Source: Bernardetia sp. MNP-M8
GTDB lineage: Bacteria; Bacteroidota; Bacteroidia; Cytophagales; Bernardetiaceae
Reading direction: 5' to 3'
Length of the DNA stretch: 64,000 nt
Assembly: GCF_037126285.1 (NCBI RefSeq)
Contig: NZ_CP147012.1
Location: forward strand, 2,626,001-2,690,000
Part shown: positions 53,161 through 61,719 of the stretch, piece after piece
How the letters are laid out: the number at the start of each line of letters is the position of its first letter
How positions within the stretch are numbered: position 1 is the first letter of the stretch
Notes under the pieces: model-generated
Databases searched by the model: none
What the model saw: only the letters and a program-made list of their open reading frames with translations
What the model was told of the DNA's origin: nothing
Position numbers and translations under genes: made by a program

Positions 53161-54474
53161 TTATTTTGGTCTATTTTTGTTCAGCCACTTTTTATATTGT
53201 TCATTAATGGCTTCATAAAATAAATCTCCCTGCAAATTATACCCTGTTTGGGAAAGATGAATTTTATCATACTGTCCTAACCCTGCTTTGTGCCAATCAA
53301 TAATCGATTTGAAACCTCCCATTATCTGATAAAAATTCCAAAGAGCTACATTTTTTTCTCTTGTTAGTTCTTGTAAACGCTCTTCTGCTTTTTGGGTGTT
53401 ATAATTTGCATATTTTTTATAACGATAAGTATCATTTGGCGAAGTAAGTAAAATGGAAGTATTCGGATTGATATTTCTAATTTGAGTAATTATTTTTATT
53501 AAATTTCCTTTGAAAGCCACATCATCAAATCTAGTTGGATAGGCATCGTTTGTACCCAAAGAAATTACTACTAAATCTGGCTGAATGCTTCTGAGTTGTG
53601 TTTCAAAATCTTCACAACGCAAATAATGTCTTGTTTCTGCTCCATTTATTCCCACAGCGTGATATAGAACCCCTTTTTCATTACTTTCTAAAGAAATGCC
53701 TTGCAGAATAAAATGTGTTTGAATATCATCAGTTTTATCTAATCCAATGCTGATAGAAGTTTGAGGAACAGAAAAAATAACTTCCAAATAACCATCTGGG
53801 TGCATTTTTTGAGATTTTATTTCATTTGTTGGAGCAATAATGACAGCTTCAAAAAGTTCTTCATTCAGGATTGGATAATAGATTCTTACTTTTTCTATTT
53901 TTGAAGGGTTGCGCTCATTGTATTCTATGGGTTCAAGTGTAATTGTTGATTTGGGATTTATTGTCTCTACATTTATTCCCGAGATTCCCCATTGAGATTG
54001 GTCTTTATTACTGACCATTTTTTGGCTTGTCCAAGTTCCTGTATAACGAGTTTTGTAATCAAATGGATTGTTTGTTTTGGCAGCCGAATAAGGGAAAATA
54101 AATCCACGTCCTGCGTCTCCAAAACGTTTGTCTTCTTGGAACAATCGTCTTACTTTTCCTGTAAAAAAGTCAGCTTGAATATGAGAATCTCCCATGTGCA
54201 GAATTTTTACCTGATTTGGTTCTCCTTTTTTTTGAGTTTGAAGTTTATAAAGAGCTTCAAAAAAATAATCTAACGAAGTGCTATCTTTCATCTGAATTCG
54301 GTTTGCTCCATAATTGACGACTTCAAAATAAGGTCGCTCTCTATAAAGCATTAAGCGAATAGAATCTTCTAGGCTTTTTGTTTTTTCTTGTAAATCATCT
54401 TGGCAAAATGCTAGTGTAGGAATTGAAAGTAAAATTATCAAAAACCAAATTACTCGTTTTTTTATTTTCATCAT
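53161..54474 (-). CDS. Exported SGNH/GDSL-type hydrolase
   Basis: ATG at 54474 (MMKIKKRVIWFLIILLSI signal peptide, cleavage near LAFCQ) is preferred over the TTG at 54486. The 437-residue protein shows block I ILHMGDSHIQADFF (about 90-103; Ser nucleophile), block III VVISLGTNDAYP (Gly/Asn) and block V DKIHLSQTGY (Asp/His pair). It probably deacylates a cell-envelope glycan or polysaccharide. A DUF-like insertion between blocks I and III makes it longer than simple GDSL enzymes. It lies near three glycosyltransferase genes. Confidence 0.88.
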   Translation of the reverse strand: MMKIKKRVIWFLIILLSIPTLAFCQDDLQEKTKSLEDSIRLMLYRERPYFEVVNYGANRIQMKDSTSLDYFFEALYKLQTQKKGEPNQVKILHMGDSHIQADFFTGKVRRLFQEDKRFGDAGRGFIFPYSAAKTNNPFDYKTRYTGTWTSQKMVSNKDQSQWGISGINVETINPKSTITLEPIEYNERNPSKIEKVRIYYPILNEELFEAVIIAPTNEIKSQKMHPDGYLEVIFSVPQTSISIGLDKTDDIQTHFILQGISLESNEKGVLYHAVGINGAETRHYLRCEDFETQLRSIQPDLVVISLGTNDAYPTRFDDVAFKGNLIKIITQIRNINPNTSILLTSPNDTYRYKKYANYNTQKAEERLQELTREKNVALWNFYQIMGGFKSIIDWHKAGLGQYDKIHLSQTGYNLQGDLFYEAINEQYKKWLNKNRPK

Positions 54475-54605
54475 AAAATTGACCAACTTCTTTTTTTAGG
54501 GGTATATTTTTTGTCTTATAAATCTTTCAAATACATTTCCAAAAAGGCATAACAAAAGACAAATTTAAAGAAATATTGAATAAAAGAAGCTATTTTATTA
54601 AAATG

Positions 54606-54651
54606 AAAAAACTCTTCAAAAATCTAAAGATAGAAATGTGAAGAGTTTTTT
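54606..54651 (-). terminator. Terminator after GIN-domain gene
   Basis: AAAAAACTCTTCA (54606-54618) and TGAAGAGTTTTTT (54639-54651) are perfect 13-bp complements, 43 bases beyond the minus-strand stop of the DUF2807 gene. Confidence 0.8.
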
Positions 54652-54693
54652 AGACTAATTGTCAATTGTTTATTCAACAATTGCAAACTATAT

Positions 54694-55419
54694 TTATCCT
54701 TTGCGTACTTTTCCTGAGCCACTTACTTTAACGATTTGTCTTTCTAATTCATTCCCACCAGTAGTGTAACGAATATCTCCAGAACCTGAAATTTTTGCTT
54801 CCAAATTCTTTGTAACATATACTTCAGCATCTCCAGAACCTGAAATTTTGATTTCTGTATCTTGTGTTTTTAAATCTTCTGCTTCATAATCTCCAGAGCC
54901 TGCAATTCTTACTTCTTGTTGTGTAGCTGCTCCTTTAAGACAAATTTTTCCAGAACCTGCAATACTTGCTTCTAAGTCTGAAACAGCAACTCTTCCACAT
55001 ACTTTTCCTGAACCTGCAACACTAATTTCTAATGTAGAGCTATATAATTCGCCATCCCATTCCATAGAACCCGAACCTGCAAGAGATAATTTTTCTAGTT
55101 TTTCAGTATGATAAACTGTAATAGTTACTTTACTATATCCTCTAGAGCTCCAACTATTGCCTTTTTTGATTCCTATTCTAAGACGATTGCCATCTACTTG
55201 AGTTTCTAGTTTTTCTAAAAGGTCTGCATCTGCACCTTCAATTTTGACTTCATTTTTAGAAGATTTTACAATTTTAATATCAAAACTTCCTCCTGATGAA
55301 ATTTCTTCAAAATTAGATACACTTCTAACTTCTTGAGCAAAAGCTGTAGAAATTGAAAATGCAAAAAGAAACAAAAGAGCAAATGAGAAAGTAGTTAGTT
55401 TGTGATTGAGCGTTTTCAT
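54694..55419 (-). CDS. GIN-domain (DUF2807) beta-helix secreted protein
   Basis: The 241-residue protein has a signal peptide (1-28, ending TAFAQ). The mature part has about seven rungs marked by AGSG or SGSG (LAGSGSME, VAGSGKV, IAGSGKI, IAGSGDYE, ISGSGDAE, ISGSGDIRY, VSGSGKVRK), the right-handed parallel beta-helix of the auto-transporter-adhesin head (GIN) domain. It is a surface or periplasmic protein of unknown ligand. An ECF-type promoter motif lies 71 bases upstream, the same spacing as at the serine hydrolase gene at 23720. Confidence 0.9.
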   Translation of the reverse strand: MKTLNHKLTTFSFALLFLFAFSISTAFAQEVRSVSNFEEISSGGSFDIKIVKSSKNEVKIEGADADLLEKLETQVDGNRLRIGIKKGNSWSSRGYSKVTITVYHTEKLEKLSLAGSGSMEWDGELYSSTLEISVAGSGKVCGRVAVSDLEASIAGSGKICLKGAATQQEVRIAGSGDYEAEDLKTQDTEIKISGSGDAEVYVTKNLEAKISGSGDIRYTTGGNELERQIVKVSGSGKVRKG

Positions 55420-55489
55420 AGAATTAAATGATTATTGATGTAAATAATGAAATGTAGTTAAATTAGTGAGTAGCTTTTTTTATGAGCTT

Positions 55490-55533
55490 ATTTACTACAA
55501 AGACAGTATATTTTTAGATAGGTTGCATCAGGA
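55490..55533 (-). promoter_or_regulatory. ECF-type promoter motif, copy 2
   Basis: In the minus direction it reads TGATGCAACC, a T/A-rich spacer, then CTGTCTTTGTAGTAAA. It is identical at 38 of 44 positions to 23787-23830, and the distance to the start (71 bases) is nearly the same as there (67). Confidence 0.6.
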
Positions 55534-55559
55534 AAAAAAAAACTGTTAAAAATATTTTC

Positions 55560-57098
55560 TTACTCTGTCAAAAATGCCTTTTCTTCCTTAATTGCATTTT
55601 CATACAACTCATAATAGTCCTTACTTAGATTTTCTAACAGCCAAACTTTATTCCCATTCTGACGGCTATATGTATCTTTAATTTCTCCAATAAGAGTTTG
55701 TTTGCCTACTGTTTTGCTAATATCTTGATGGATTCTATCATTAATAAAAATTACTTTTTTTGCAGTAAATTTTTGAGGAAGCCAAAGTAAATAGCTACTT
55801 GAAAAACTATATACTTGTGGTAAATTAAATTCTTTTGCATAGAAATCAATTGCTCCTGCTTGTCCATAATTTTCAGCCAAAATTATAGTATTCTTTCTCT
55901 CTTCAACAGGAATTTCATAATATGCCTTTGCTGCTAATTTAGCTATTTGTTTCCATCCCAACATATCAGCAAAATCTTGAGGAAGAGCATGTATTTTTCC
56001 GTCTTCCCAACGATTAAACGATTCTTCTCCTGTTTTTTCAGTAAAAGTAGCGGCATATTCTGTAAGTTTTTCAGGACTCAAAATAGGAATGCTAAAAGGA
56101 AGCAAAGGCAAGATAAGCATTATTGGAATTACAACAGCAGGAACACGTAAAAACGTACGGTTTTGTGTCAGACGTTCGATAGCGATTGAACCAGCAGCAA
56201 GCATTACAGGAAAAGCTCCCAATGTATAATAACTTTTGCCGTGCAAAAAGAAAAGCATCAAAATAACAACTACAAAAAATACAGCTATCGTTCTGAAAGG
56301 TTGAAGTGTTTTACTTTTTAATAAGCCTGTAAAACCCAACATCCAAATCCAAGTAATAGGAAGATGCATTAAAAATTGATCAATTATAAAATCTACAGGA
56401 TTTATATTTTTAAGCTGTGTAACACTAAGCTCTTCCATGTGATGAAAGACGGGAAAATTATGAAAGGCTTGCCAAATAAGATTAGGTAGAACAATCAGAA
56501 GACCAATGCCTACACCAAGCCACAACTTTTTGTTCAAAAGCCATTGTCTTTCTTTTGAAAACAAAGTAGCTATTAGAATAGCAATCACACAAAAAACAAT
56601 ACTGTATTTATTTAAAAAGAAAATTCCTGCAATAGCTCCCATTCCGACCAAATAACGTCCTTGTTGAGTTTTTATATGACGAATCCAAAGATAGATAAGC
56701 CATGTCCAGCCCAAAACATCCCAACCTACAGGTTGAAAAAGTGTATGTATACGCAAAAAAGCAGGTGAAAAAATAACAATAAAACCAGCAAATAGGATTG
56801 CAAATGTTTTTCCCCCCATCTGACTAGCTATCATTCCTGTCAGAATAACCAAAGTCATTCCAGCCAAGCCAGAAACTAAATGAATAGCCCAAAGAGATTC
56901 TCCTATTGTATTTTGAATAAAGGAAGCAAAAAGAGCAATCATTGGAGGAACTTCCAAAAAACCAAAATCTAAATGTTTGCCCAACGCAAGATAAAGTAAT
57001 TCATCTCTATGAAAACTATATGCTTTATTGAGTAGAAAAGGTGTCTGTAATTTAAGAAGAGCAAAAAAAGAAAGTAAAAACCAGTTTTTGATTGACAT
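55560..57098 (-). CDS. GT39/PMT-type membrane glycosyltransferase
   Basis: The 512-residue protein has about 10-12 transmembrane helices. The first loop carries YSFHRDELLYLALGKHLDFG, the conserved acidic pair of the PMT_2/ArnT-like fold, followed by LEVPPMIALFASFI. Such enzymes use a polyprenyl-phosphate sugar to glycosylate lipid or protein outside the cytoplasm. The C-terminal periplasmic part (about 370-512) is soluble. It is divergent from the GT61/GT4 pair at 57231, forming a small envelope-glycan cluster. Confidence 0.85.
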   Translation of the reverse strand: MSIKNWFLLSFFALLKLQTPFLLNKAYSFHRDELLYLALGKHLDFGFLEVPPMIALFASFIQNTIGESLWAIHLVSGLAGMTLVILTGMIASQMGGKTFAILFAGFIVIFSPAFLRIHTLFQPVGWDVLGWTWLIYLWIRHIKTQQGRYLVGMGAIAGIFFLNKYSIVFCVIAILIATLFSKERQWLLNKKLWLGVGIGLLIVLPNLIWQAFHNFPVFHHMEELSVTQLKNINPVDFIIDQFLMHLPITWIWMLGFTGLLKSKTLQPFRTIAVFFVVVILMLFFLHGKSYYTLGAFPVMLAAGSIAIERLTQNRTFLRVPAVVIPIMLILPLLPFSIPILSPEKLTEYAATFTEKTGEESFNRWEDGKIHALPQDFADMLGWKQIAKLAAKAYYEIPVEERKNTIILAENYGQAGAIDFYAKEFNLPQVYSFSSSYLLWLPQKFTAKKVIFINDRIHQDISKTVGKQTLIGEIKDTYSRQNGNKVWLLENLSKDYYELYENAIKEEKAFLTE

Positions 57099-57230
57099 TA
57101 GAAAGACTATTTTTGTAGAATGGTGTGTTAGAATATGCTAGTTGCTTGAGTTATCATCTTTTTGGTTTCTCAATAATTTAACTCAATACTTATTTGTAAG
57201 CTGAAAATAATGAATTTGAACATCTAATTT

Positions 57231-58277
57231 ATGAAAAAACAAGAAGTTATAGAAGCCAAAATAGCGAAAAGAAATCCTGCTCAAAATGTTACTCTAAAAG
57301 AGACCAGTTTGTTTGCTCACGAGTTAGAAAAAAATATTCCTAGTGTTCATGTATTAGAGCTTTCAACTGTCTATTTACTGAATGGATATTTATTAGATTT
57401 ATCTGATTTTAAGACTTTCAATTCTTATACTCATACATATCCAATAAGTAAAAGTAGAACGCTTCTAAATTTTGCTAAGGTAGTTTTATCTAATTTTTTA
57501 TCAAAAACAAAAACGATAGAAAATGCTATTTTTGCGACAGATAATTGGTCAGATGGTTATTTTCATTGGCTTACAGATGTTATTCCTCGTGTTTTGGTTG
57601 CTCAAAAGATAGAAAAACGAGAAAATACAGAGTTATTAGTTCCAAAAGAACTAGAAAAATATGATTTTACTCAAATTACAGGAGAAAAACTAAATCGGAA
57701 AATATATTTTTATGAGAGTAATCAGGTCTATAAAATAAATAAATTAATCTTGCCTTCTCATATTGGAAATAGTGGAAATTATGATAAAGAATTGATGCAG
57801 GAAGCTAGAAAACTATTTACTCAAAGTTCGAAAATAGAGTCTAATGAAGGTACAGAAAATGTAATTAAGCAAAAAATAAATAGGAAAATATATATCAGTC
57901 GTCAAAAATCTAGGTTCAGAAAAATAAATAATGAAGAGCAAGTTCAGAAATTACTCAAAAAATATAATTATGAAATTCATTATTTTGAAGAGTATAGTTT
58001 TGAAAAACAAATTGAACTTATGAAACAAACAGTTTCTTTGGTTGGATTACATGGAGCAGGACTTACCAACATGCTTTTCATCAATCCGAATACTAAAGTT
58101 TTGGAAATTAGAAATCAAGCAGACAAACATAATAATTGCTATTTTTCATTAGCTTCTGATTTAGAAGTTGATTATTATTATTTACTTTCAGAAGGTGATT
58201 CTGCTGAAACACATACTGTAAATGTAGACGTAGATATAGAAAAGTTAGAGCAAATTATTTTAGAGATGGAGAAGTAG
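57231..58277 (+). CDS. GT61-family (DUF563) glycosyltransferase
   Basis: The 348-residue cytosolic or peripheral protein shows the family pattern: FATDNWSDGYFHWLTDVIPR (about 104-123), a basic KIYISRQKSRFRKINNE segment, and the C-terminal VGLHGAGLTNMLFINPNTKV (about 276-295). GT61 enzymes transfer pentoses or GlcNAc-like sugars from nucleotide donors; the donor here is unknown. It is followed by a GT4 gene after 75 bases, probably in one operon. Confidence 0.85.
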   Translation: MKKQEVIEAKIAKRNPAQNVTLKETSLFAHELEKNIPSVHVLELSTVYLLNGYLLDLSDFKTFNSYTHTYPISKSRTLLNFAKVVLSNFLSKTKTIENAIFATDNWSDGYFHWLTDVIPRVLVAQKIEKRENTELLVPKELEKYDFTQITGEKLNRKIYFYESNQVYKINKLILPSHIGNSGNYDKELMQEARKLFTQSSKIESNEGTENVIKQKINRKIYISRQKSRFRKINNEEQVQKLLKKYNYEIHYFEEYSFEKQIELMKQTVSLVGLHGAGLTNMLFINPNTKVLEIRNQADKHNNCYFSLASDLEVDYYYLLSEGDSAETHTVNVDVDIEKLEQIILEMEK

Positions 58278-58352
58278 TATTCATCTCATTTTAGATGAGA
58301 TTTTGTTTGCTTTTATATCTATCATACTTTTTCATAATTAATTTAGAAATCA

Positions 58353-59504
58353 ATGAATTTCCATATTGTCCATCTTTCTACTCCCAAAACTTGGCGAGGA
58401 GGCGAACAGCAGATTGCTTATTTAGCTACCGAAATAGAGAAAAATCAAGAAGATAAAATCTCAATTCAACAAACAATTCTGACACCTCAAAACTCTTCTT
58501 TGTCTGATTTTATAAGAAATTATAATAAAGAAAACGTAACTACCAATTTGGAGGTAGAAGAGTTAAAGGGAAATTCAAAGTTTGGACAAGCAAAATTTTT
58601 GGCTACTTTTTGTAAAAAAAATAAAGTAAGTATTGTTCATCTTCATGATGCACACGCACATACAATAGGCATTTTGTCAGCCGTTTTTTTTCAGAATAAA
58701 ACTAAATTTATCTTGAGTAGAAAGGTGATTTTTCCTGTTAAAAATAATTTTTTTTCCAACTACAAATACAATCATTCAGCTATAAAAAAAATAATTTGTG
58801 TTTCAGAAAAAGTAAAAGAAGTGGTGGGTCTGAGTATTAAAGACAAGTCAAAATTAATTACAATATATGATGGAATTGATTTGGATAAGTTTAATAATGA
58901 AAATGACACATCTATTTTAAGGCAAGAATATAATTTGTCAAAAGATACAATTTTGATAGGAAATGTAGCAGCTCTTACACCTGAAAAAGATTATATTACC
59001 TTTTTAGAAACAGCAAAATTACTCATTCCTAAACTAGAGAAAAAAAATAAGCAGGTGTGTTTTTTCTTAATTGGAAAAGAAGGAGAATCAAAAAACGAAA
59101 TTCATAAGTGGTTCAATCAAAATCCACAACTAAAAGAGCATTTTATTTTGACAGGTTTTAGAAATGACATTGCTTTTATTCTAAAAGAATTGGATGTTTT
59201 TCTTTTTACAAGCCAAACAGAAGGATTAGGAACAAGTGTATTAGATGCTTTTGCAAGTAAAGTTCCAGTTGTGGCAACAGCAGCAGGAGGAGTTCCAGAG
59301 TCTGTAATTAATAACAAAACAGGTTTGCTTTCAAATATAAAAGATTCTTTTTCTTTAGCTGAAAATGTAGAGAAGGTTCTGTTTAATGAAGAGTTAAGAA
59401 ATAAATTAATACAAAATGCTACTATTCACCTCCAAAATTTTACAAAAGAAAATACAGCCAAGAAGACTTTAGAAATTTATAAAAATGTAGCTTACTCTTC
59501 ATAG
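58353..59504 (+). CDS. GT4-family glycosyltransferase
   Basis: The 383-residue GT-B enzyme shows STPKTWRGGEQQIAYL at the N-terminus and a second domain with IGNVAALTPEKDYITFLE. The nucleotide-sugar-binding EX7E region is TEGLGTSVLDAFASKVPVVA followed by GGVPESV. It probably extends an envelope polysaccharide or lipopolysaccharide core with the preceding GT61 enzyme. A terminator follows directly. Confidence 0.9.
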   Translation: MNFHIVHLSTPKTWRGGEQQIAYLATEIEKNQEDKISIQQTILTPQNSSLSDFIRNYNKENVTTNLEVEELKGNSKFGQAKFLATFCKKNKVSIVHLHDAHAHTIGILSAVFFQNKTKFILSRKVIFPVKNNFFSNYKYNHSAIKKIICVSEKVKEVVGLSIKDKSKLITIYDGIDLDKFNNENDTSILRQEYNLSKDTILIGNVAALTPEKDYITFLETAKLLIPKLEKKNKQVCFFLIGKEGESKNEIHKWFNQNPQLKEHFILTGFRNDIAFILKELDVFLFTSQTEGLGTSVLDAFASKVPVVATAAGGVPESVINNKTGLLSNIKDSFSLAENVEKVLFNEELRNKLIQNATIHLQNFTKENTAKKTLEIYKNVAYSS

Positions 59505-59522
59505 TGACAAACAAGCATAAAA

Positions 59523-59558
59523 AAATCCCTTTCATATATAAAAAATGGAAAGGGATTT
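59523..59558 (+). terminator. Terminator after the glycosyltransferase pair
   Basis: AAATCCCTTTC (59523-59533) and GAAAGGGATTT (59548-59558) form an 11-bp stem starting 19 bases after the GT4 stop. Confidence 0.75.
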
Positions 59559-59963
59559 CTCAGTTATATTTTAAAAAAGTGTAACTGAATAGCTAAAAAA
59601 TAAGGAGTTGTAAAAAATAAGTTCTTTTTTAGAAGAAACTTCAACACGCTTACTATTCAATCTTGACTTTCTATTTGATAGAATTTCTGAAAAATAAAGC
59701 TCTGATAAAAATAATGAGTTAAAAATTTTGAGAAATTAATCTCAATCTCATTGCAAATGCTTTTAGAAATTACTATCAATTTGTTGCTTACTTGACTTAT
59801 ATAATTCAAAGTGTTTGCCAATACCAAAATAAATTAAATTATTTGTCAATTATTTGTAAAATGTGCGTATGAAGCTCGTATAAGGCTATTTTTGTTTTTT
59901 GACATAATTGTTCAATATATAATTATACCCATTTTGAAAGAGTGTATTTTTCATTATGAAAAT
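59559..59963. other. Long convergent non-coding gap
   Basis: This 405-base remainder lies between two converging genes. It is AT-rich with no ORF above about 30 codons, no recognised RNA family and no clear repeat. It is long for a region that needs only terminators. Confidence 0.5.
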
Positions 59964-60422
59964 TTATTTCTGCTTTTCTATCTCTATCTTTAATTCTTTG
60001 AAATTCTTATTTATAAATTTATCGAAAAATTCAAATCCTTTGTATTCTTGCTTACTGATTCCTATTTTTTTTGCTTTTTGAAGCTTTTTGTCTTTAACAA
60101 AACTAAGCTCTAAAATTTTATAAACGTCATTAAAAGTTTTGATTTCTACTGCGTTCCATTCTTTCAAATCTTCAAAAAGCCATTTCTTTTTTGGTAGAAA
60201 TAAATAAGAAACAACTAATTCTTTTTTTGAAAAATGAAATGAAGTAGGCATTGTAGAAATTTTGAGAAGAAGTAGTAAAACGATAATTGCAGCAATACCG
60301 ATAATCAAAAATTTCCAGTTTGATTCTAAAGAAAGTGACCAAGCAGCAATTCCGATAACTCCTAAACAGAAAATAGTAAGTGAAAAAAGTGTTTGAAATT
60401 TGAAAGAAAGTTTATTGTTCAT
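59964..60422 (-). CDS. Two-helix membrane protein, PH-like C-terminal part
   Basis: The 152-residue protein has two adjacent transmembrane helices (about 12-30 and 37-53). A cytosolic strand-rich domain (FHFSKKELVVSYLFLPKKKW, LEWNAVEIKTF-like region, KKIGISKQEYKGFEFFDKFI) resembles bacterial PH-type domains. It lies 23 bases downstream of the heptad-repeat gene on the same strand and is probably cotranscribed. No function is known. Confidence 0.7.
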   Translation of the reverse strand: MNNKLSFKFQTLFSLTIFCLGVIGIAAWSLSLESNWKFLIIGIAAIIVLLLLLKISTMPTSFHFSKKELVVSYLFLPKKKWLFEDLKEWNAVEIKTFNDVYKILELSFVKDKKLQKAKKIGISKQEYKGFEFFDKFINKNFKELKIEIEKQK

Positions 60423-60445
60423 GGCTAAATGAGATTTTTAATGAT

Positions 60446-61054
60446 TTACTCTTCTTCGTCTGTTTCTTTTTCCTCTAATTCTTCTAAATTTTCAGTCAGA
60501 TTAGAAACTGATTCTATTGATTTTACAGGTATATTGTGATGTTCGGCAGGTAAAAGTTTATCTACATACAAAAGTAAAATATCTAAATGTACAAACATTT
60601 CTTCTGCATGAGGAAGTAGCCTTTCGCCATGAGGAAGCAAAATTTTACAATGAGGGAGTAGCTTTTCGACTTCTGGCAAAAGTACGTCTTTGTACTTTAA
60701 AAGCAAATCTGTATAAGGTAACAACTCATCTAAATACGGCTCAAATAAATGAAAATAAGGCAATAATTCTTCTGCATGAGGTAAAAGCTGGTCAGAATAG
60801 GGAAGAAGTTTTTCTGCATGAGGAGCTATCTGATTGGCATAGGGCAAAAGTTCTTCTTTATAAGGTAACAATTTTTCTATATGAGGCGCAAGTAAAGACG
60901 ATTGAGGTAACAAACTCTTGGCGTGGGGCATAAACTCGTCTGCATGAAGAAGCAAGCGAAGACTATGAGGAAATAAAGAAGGCGCATTCCAAAGAAGTTG
61001 AGGCGCATTTTTAGCAAATCCTTTTAATAAATTTCTATATTTTTTGTTTGCCAA
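60446..61054 (-). CDS. Heptad LLPH/LLPY-repeat protein of unknown function
   Basis: The 202-residue protein has residues 26-172 as exactly 21 uninterrupted seven-residue units of the pattern xLLP(H/Y)xx, for example KLLPHAE and ELLPYSD, with slips such as LLLKYKD and EMFVHLD. A basic 25-residue start (MANKKYRNLLKGFAKNAPQ) and an acidic 30-residue tail ending KETDEEE flank it. There is no signal peptide. Proline in each heptad rules out an ordinary coiled coil. Codons differ between units, so the array is old and maintained. It is followed by a small membrane protein gene. I do not recognise the family. Confidence 0.8.
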   Translation of the reverse strand: MANKKYRNLLKGFAKNAPQLLWNAPSLFPHSLRLLLHADEFMPHAKSLLPQSSLLAPHIEKLLPYKEELLPYANQIAPHAEKLLPYSDQLLPHAEELLPYFHLFEPYLDELLPYTDLLLKYKDVLLPEVEKLLPHCKILLPHGERLLPHAEEMFVHLDILLLYVDKLLPAEHHNIPVKSIESVSNLTENLEELEEKETDEEE

Positions 61055-61165
61055 ACCTTTTAAATGATGAATTATAAATGGTAAGTTGTAAATTATCTGA
61101 AATTAGATGATTCTACAATCATATTAACTTAATTTGGAAAGGATTAGTTTTAATAAGATACTAAT

Positions 61166-61201
61166 AAAATCCTAAGAGGTTTTAGAGTCTCTTAGGATTT
61201 T
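61166..61201. terminator. Terminator of ridA
   Basis: AAAATCCTAAGAG (61166-61178) and CTCTTAGGATTTT (61189-61201) form a perfect 13-bp stem with a 10-base loop, 25 bases past the ridA stop. Confidence 0.8.
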
Positions 61202-61225
61202 TAAATTAATGTAAAATTACAAAAA

Positions 61226-61615
61226 TTATTCTTTTGCAGCCACACAAGAAATTTCTACACGTACATCTTTTGGCAAACGAGATACTTCAACAGTTTCTCT
61301 AGCAGGAGGGTTTTCTGTGAAATATTCACCATAAGCCTTATTAATAGCCTGAAAATCATTCATATCTTTTACAAAAATACTGCACTTTACAATGTTGTAA
61401 TAAGAAAGCTCAGCAGCTTCCAAAATTTGTCCCATATTGTGCATTACTTTGTGTGTTTCGTCTTCTATGCTTTCTCCATCTTGACCTGTAATTTTGCCAC
61501 TTTTTGCATCCATTGCAATTTGTCCAGACACAAAAAGTGTGTTTCCATTCCAAACAGCTTGACTATAAGGACCAATAGGAGCAGGAGCATTTTCTGTAAA
61601 TACTATTCTTGACAT
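61226..61615 (-). CDS. ridA: RidA family enamine/imine deaminase
   Basis: The 129-residue trimeric cytosolic enzyme hydrolyses reactive 2-aminoacrylate-type enamines to ketoacids. Family features are PAPIGPYSQAVWNGNTLFVS (about 10-29), DETHKVMHNMGQILEAA, and the C-terminal PPARETVEVSRLPKDVRVEI, whose first arginine binds the substrate carboxylate. It lies 104 bases from the thiolase gene on the same strand and may be transcribed with it. Confidence 0.95.
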   Translation of the reverse strand: MSRIVFTENAPAPIGPYSQAVWNGNTLFVSGQIAMDAKSGKITGQDGESIEDETHKVMHNMGQILEAAELSYYNIVKCSIFVKDMNDFQAINKAYGEYFTENPPARETVEVSRLPKDVRVEISCVAAKE

Positions 61616-61719
61616 TTTTTTTTAAATTAGGATTTGAGAATCAGAAATAGGTAAATAAATAAAACCGTATTCTGTAAAGTACAAAATACGGTAATTTGTT
61701 TATTTTGAAATAGTATCAA

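Noticed and set aside
60517-60933. 138-codon open frame on the plus strand with repetitive product
   Set aside because: It is antisense to the heptad-repeat gene; its periodicity is a mirror of the 21-bp coding repeat, and it has no proper start context.
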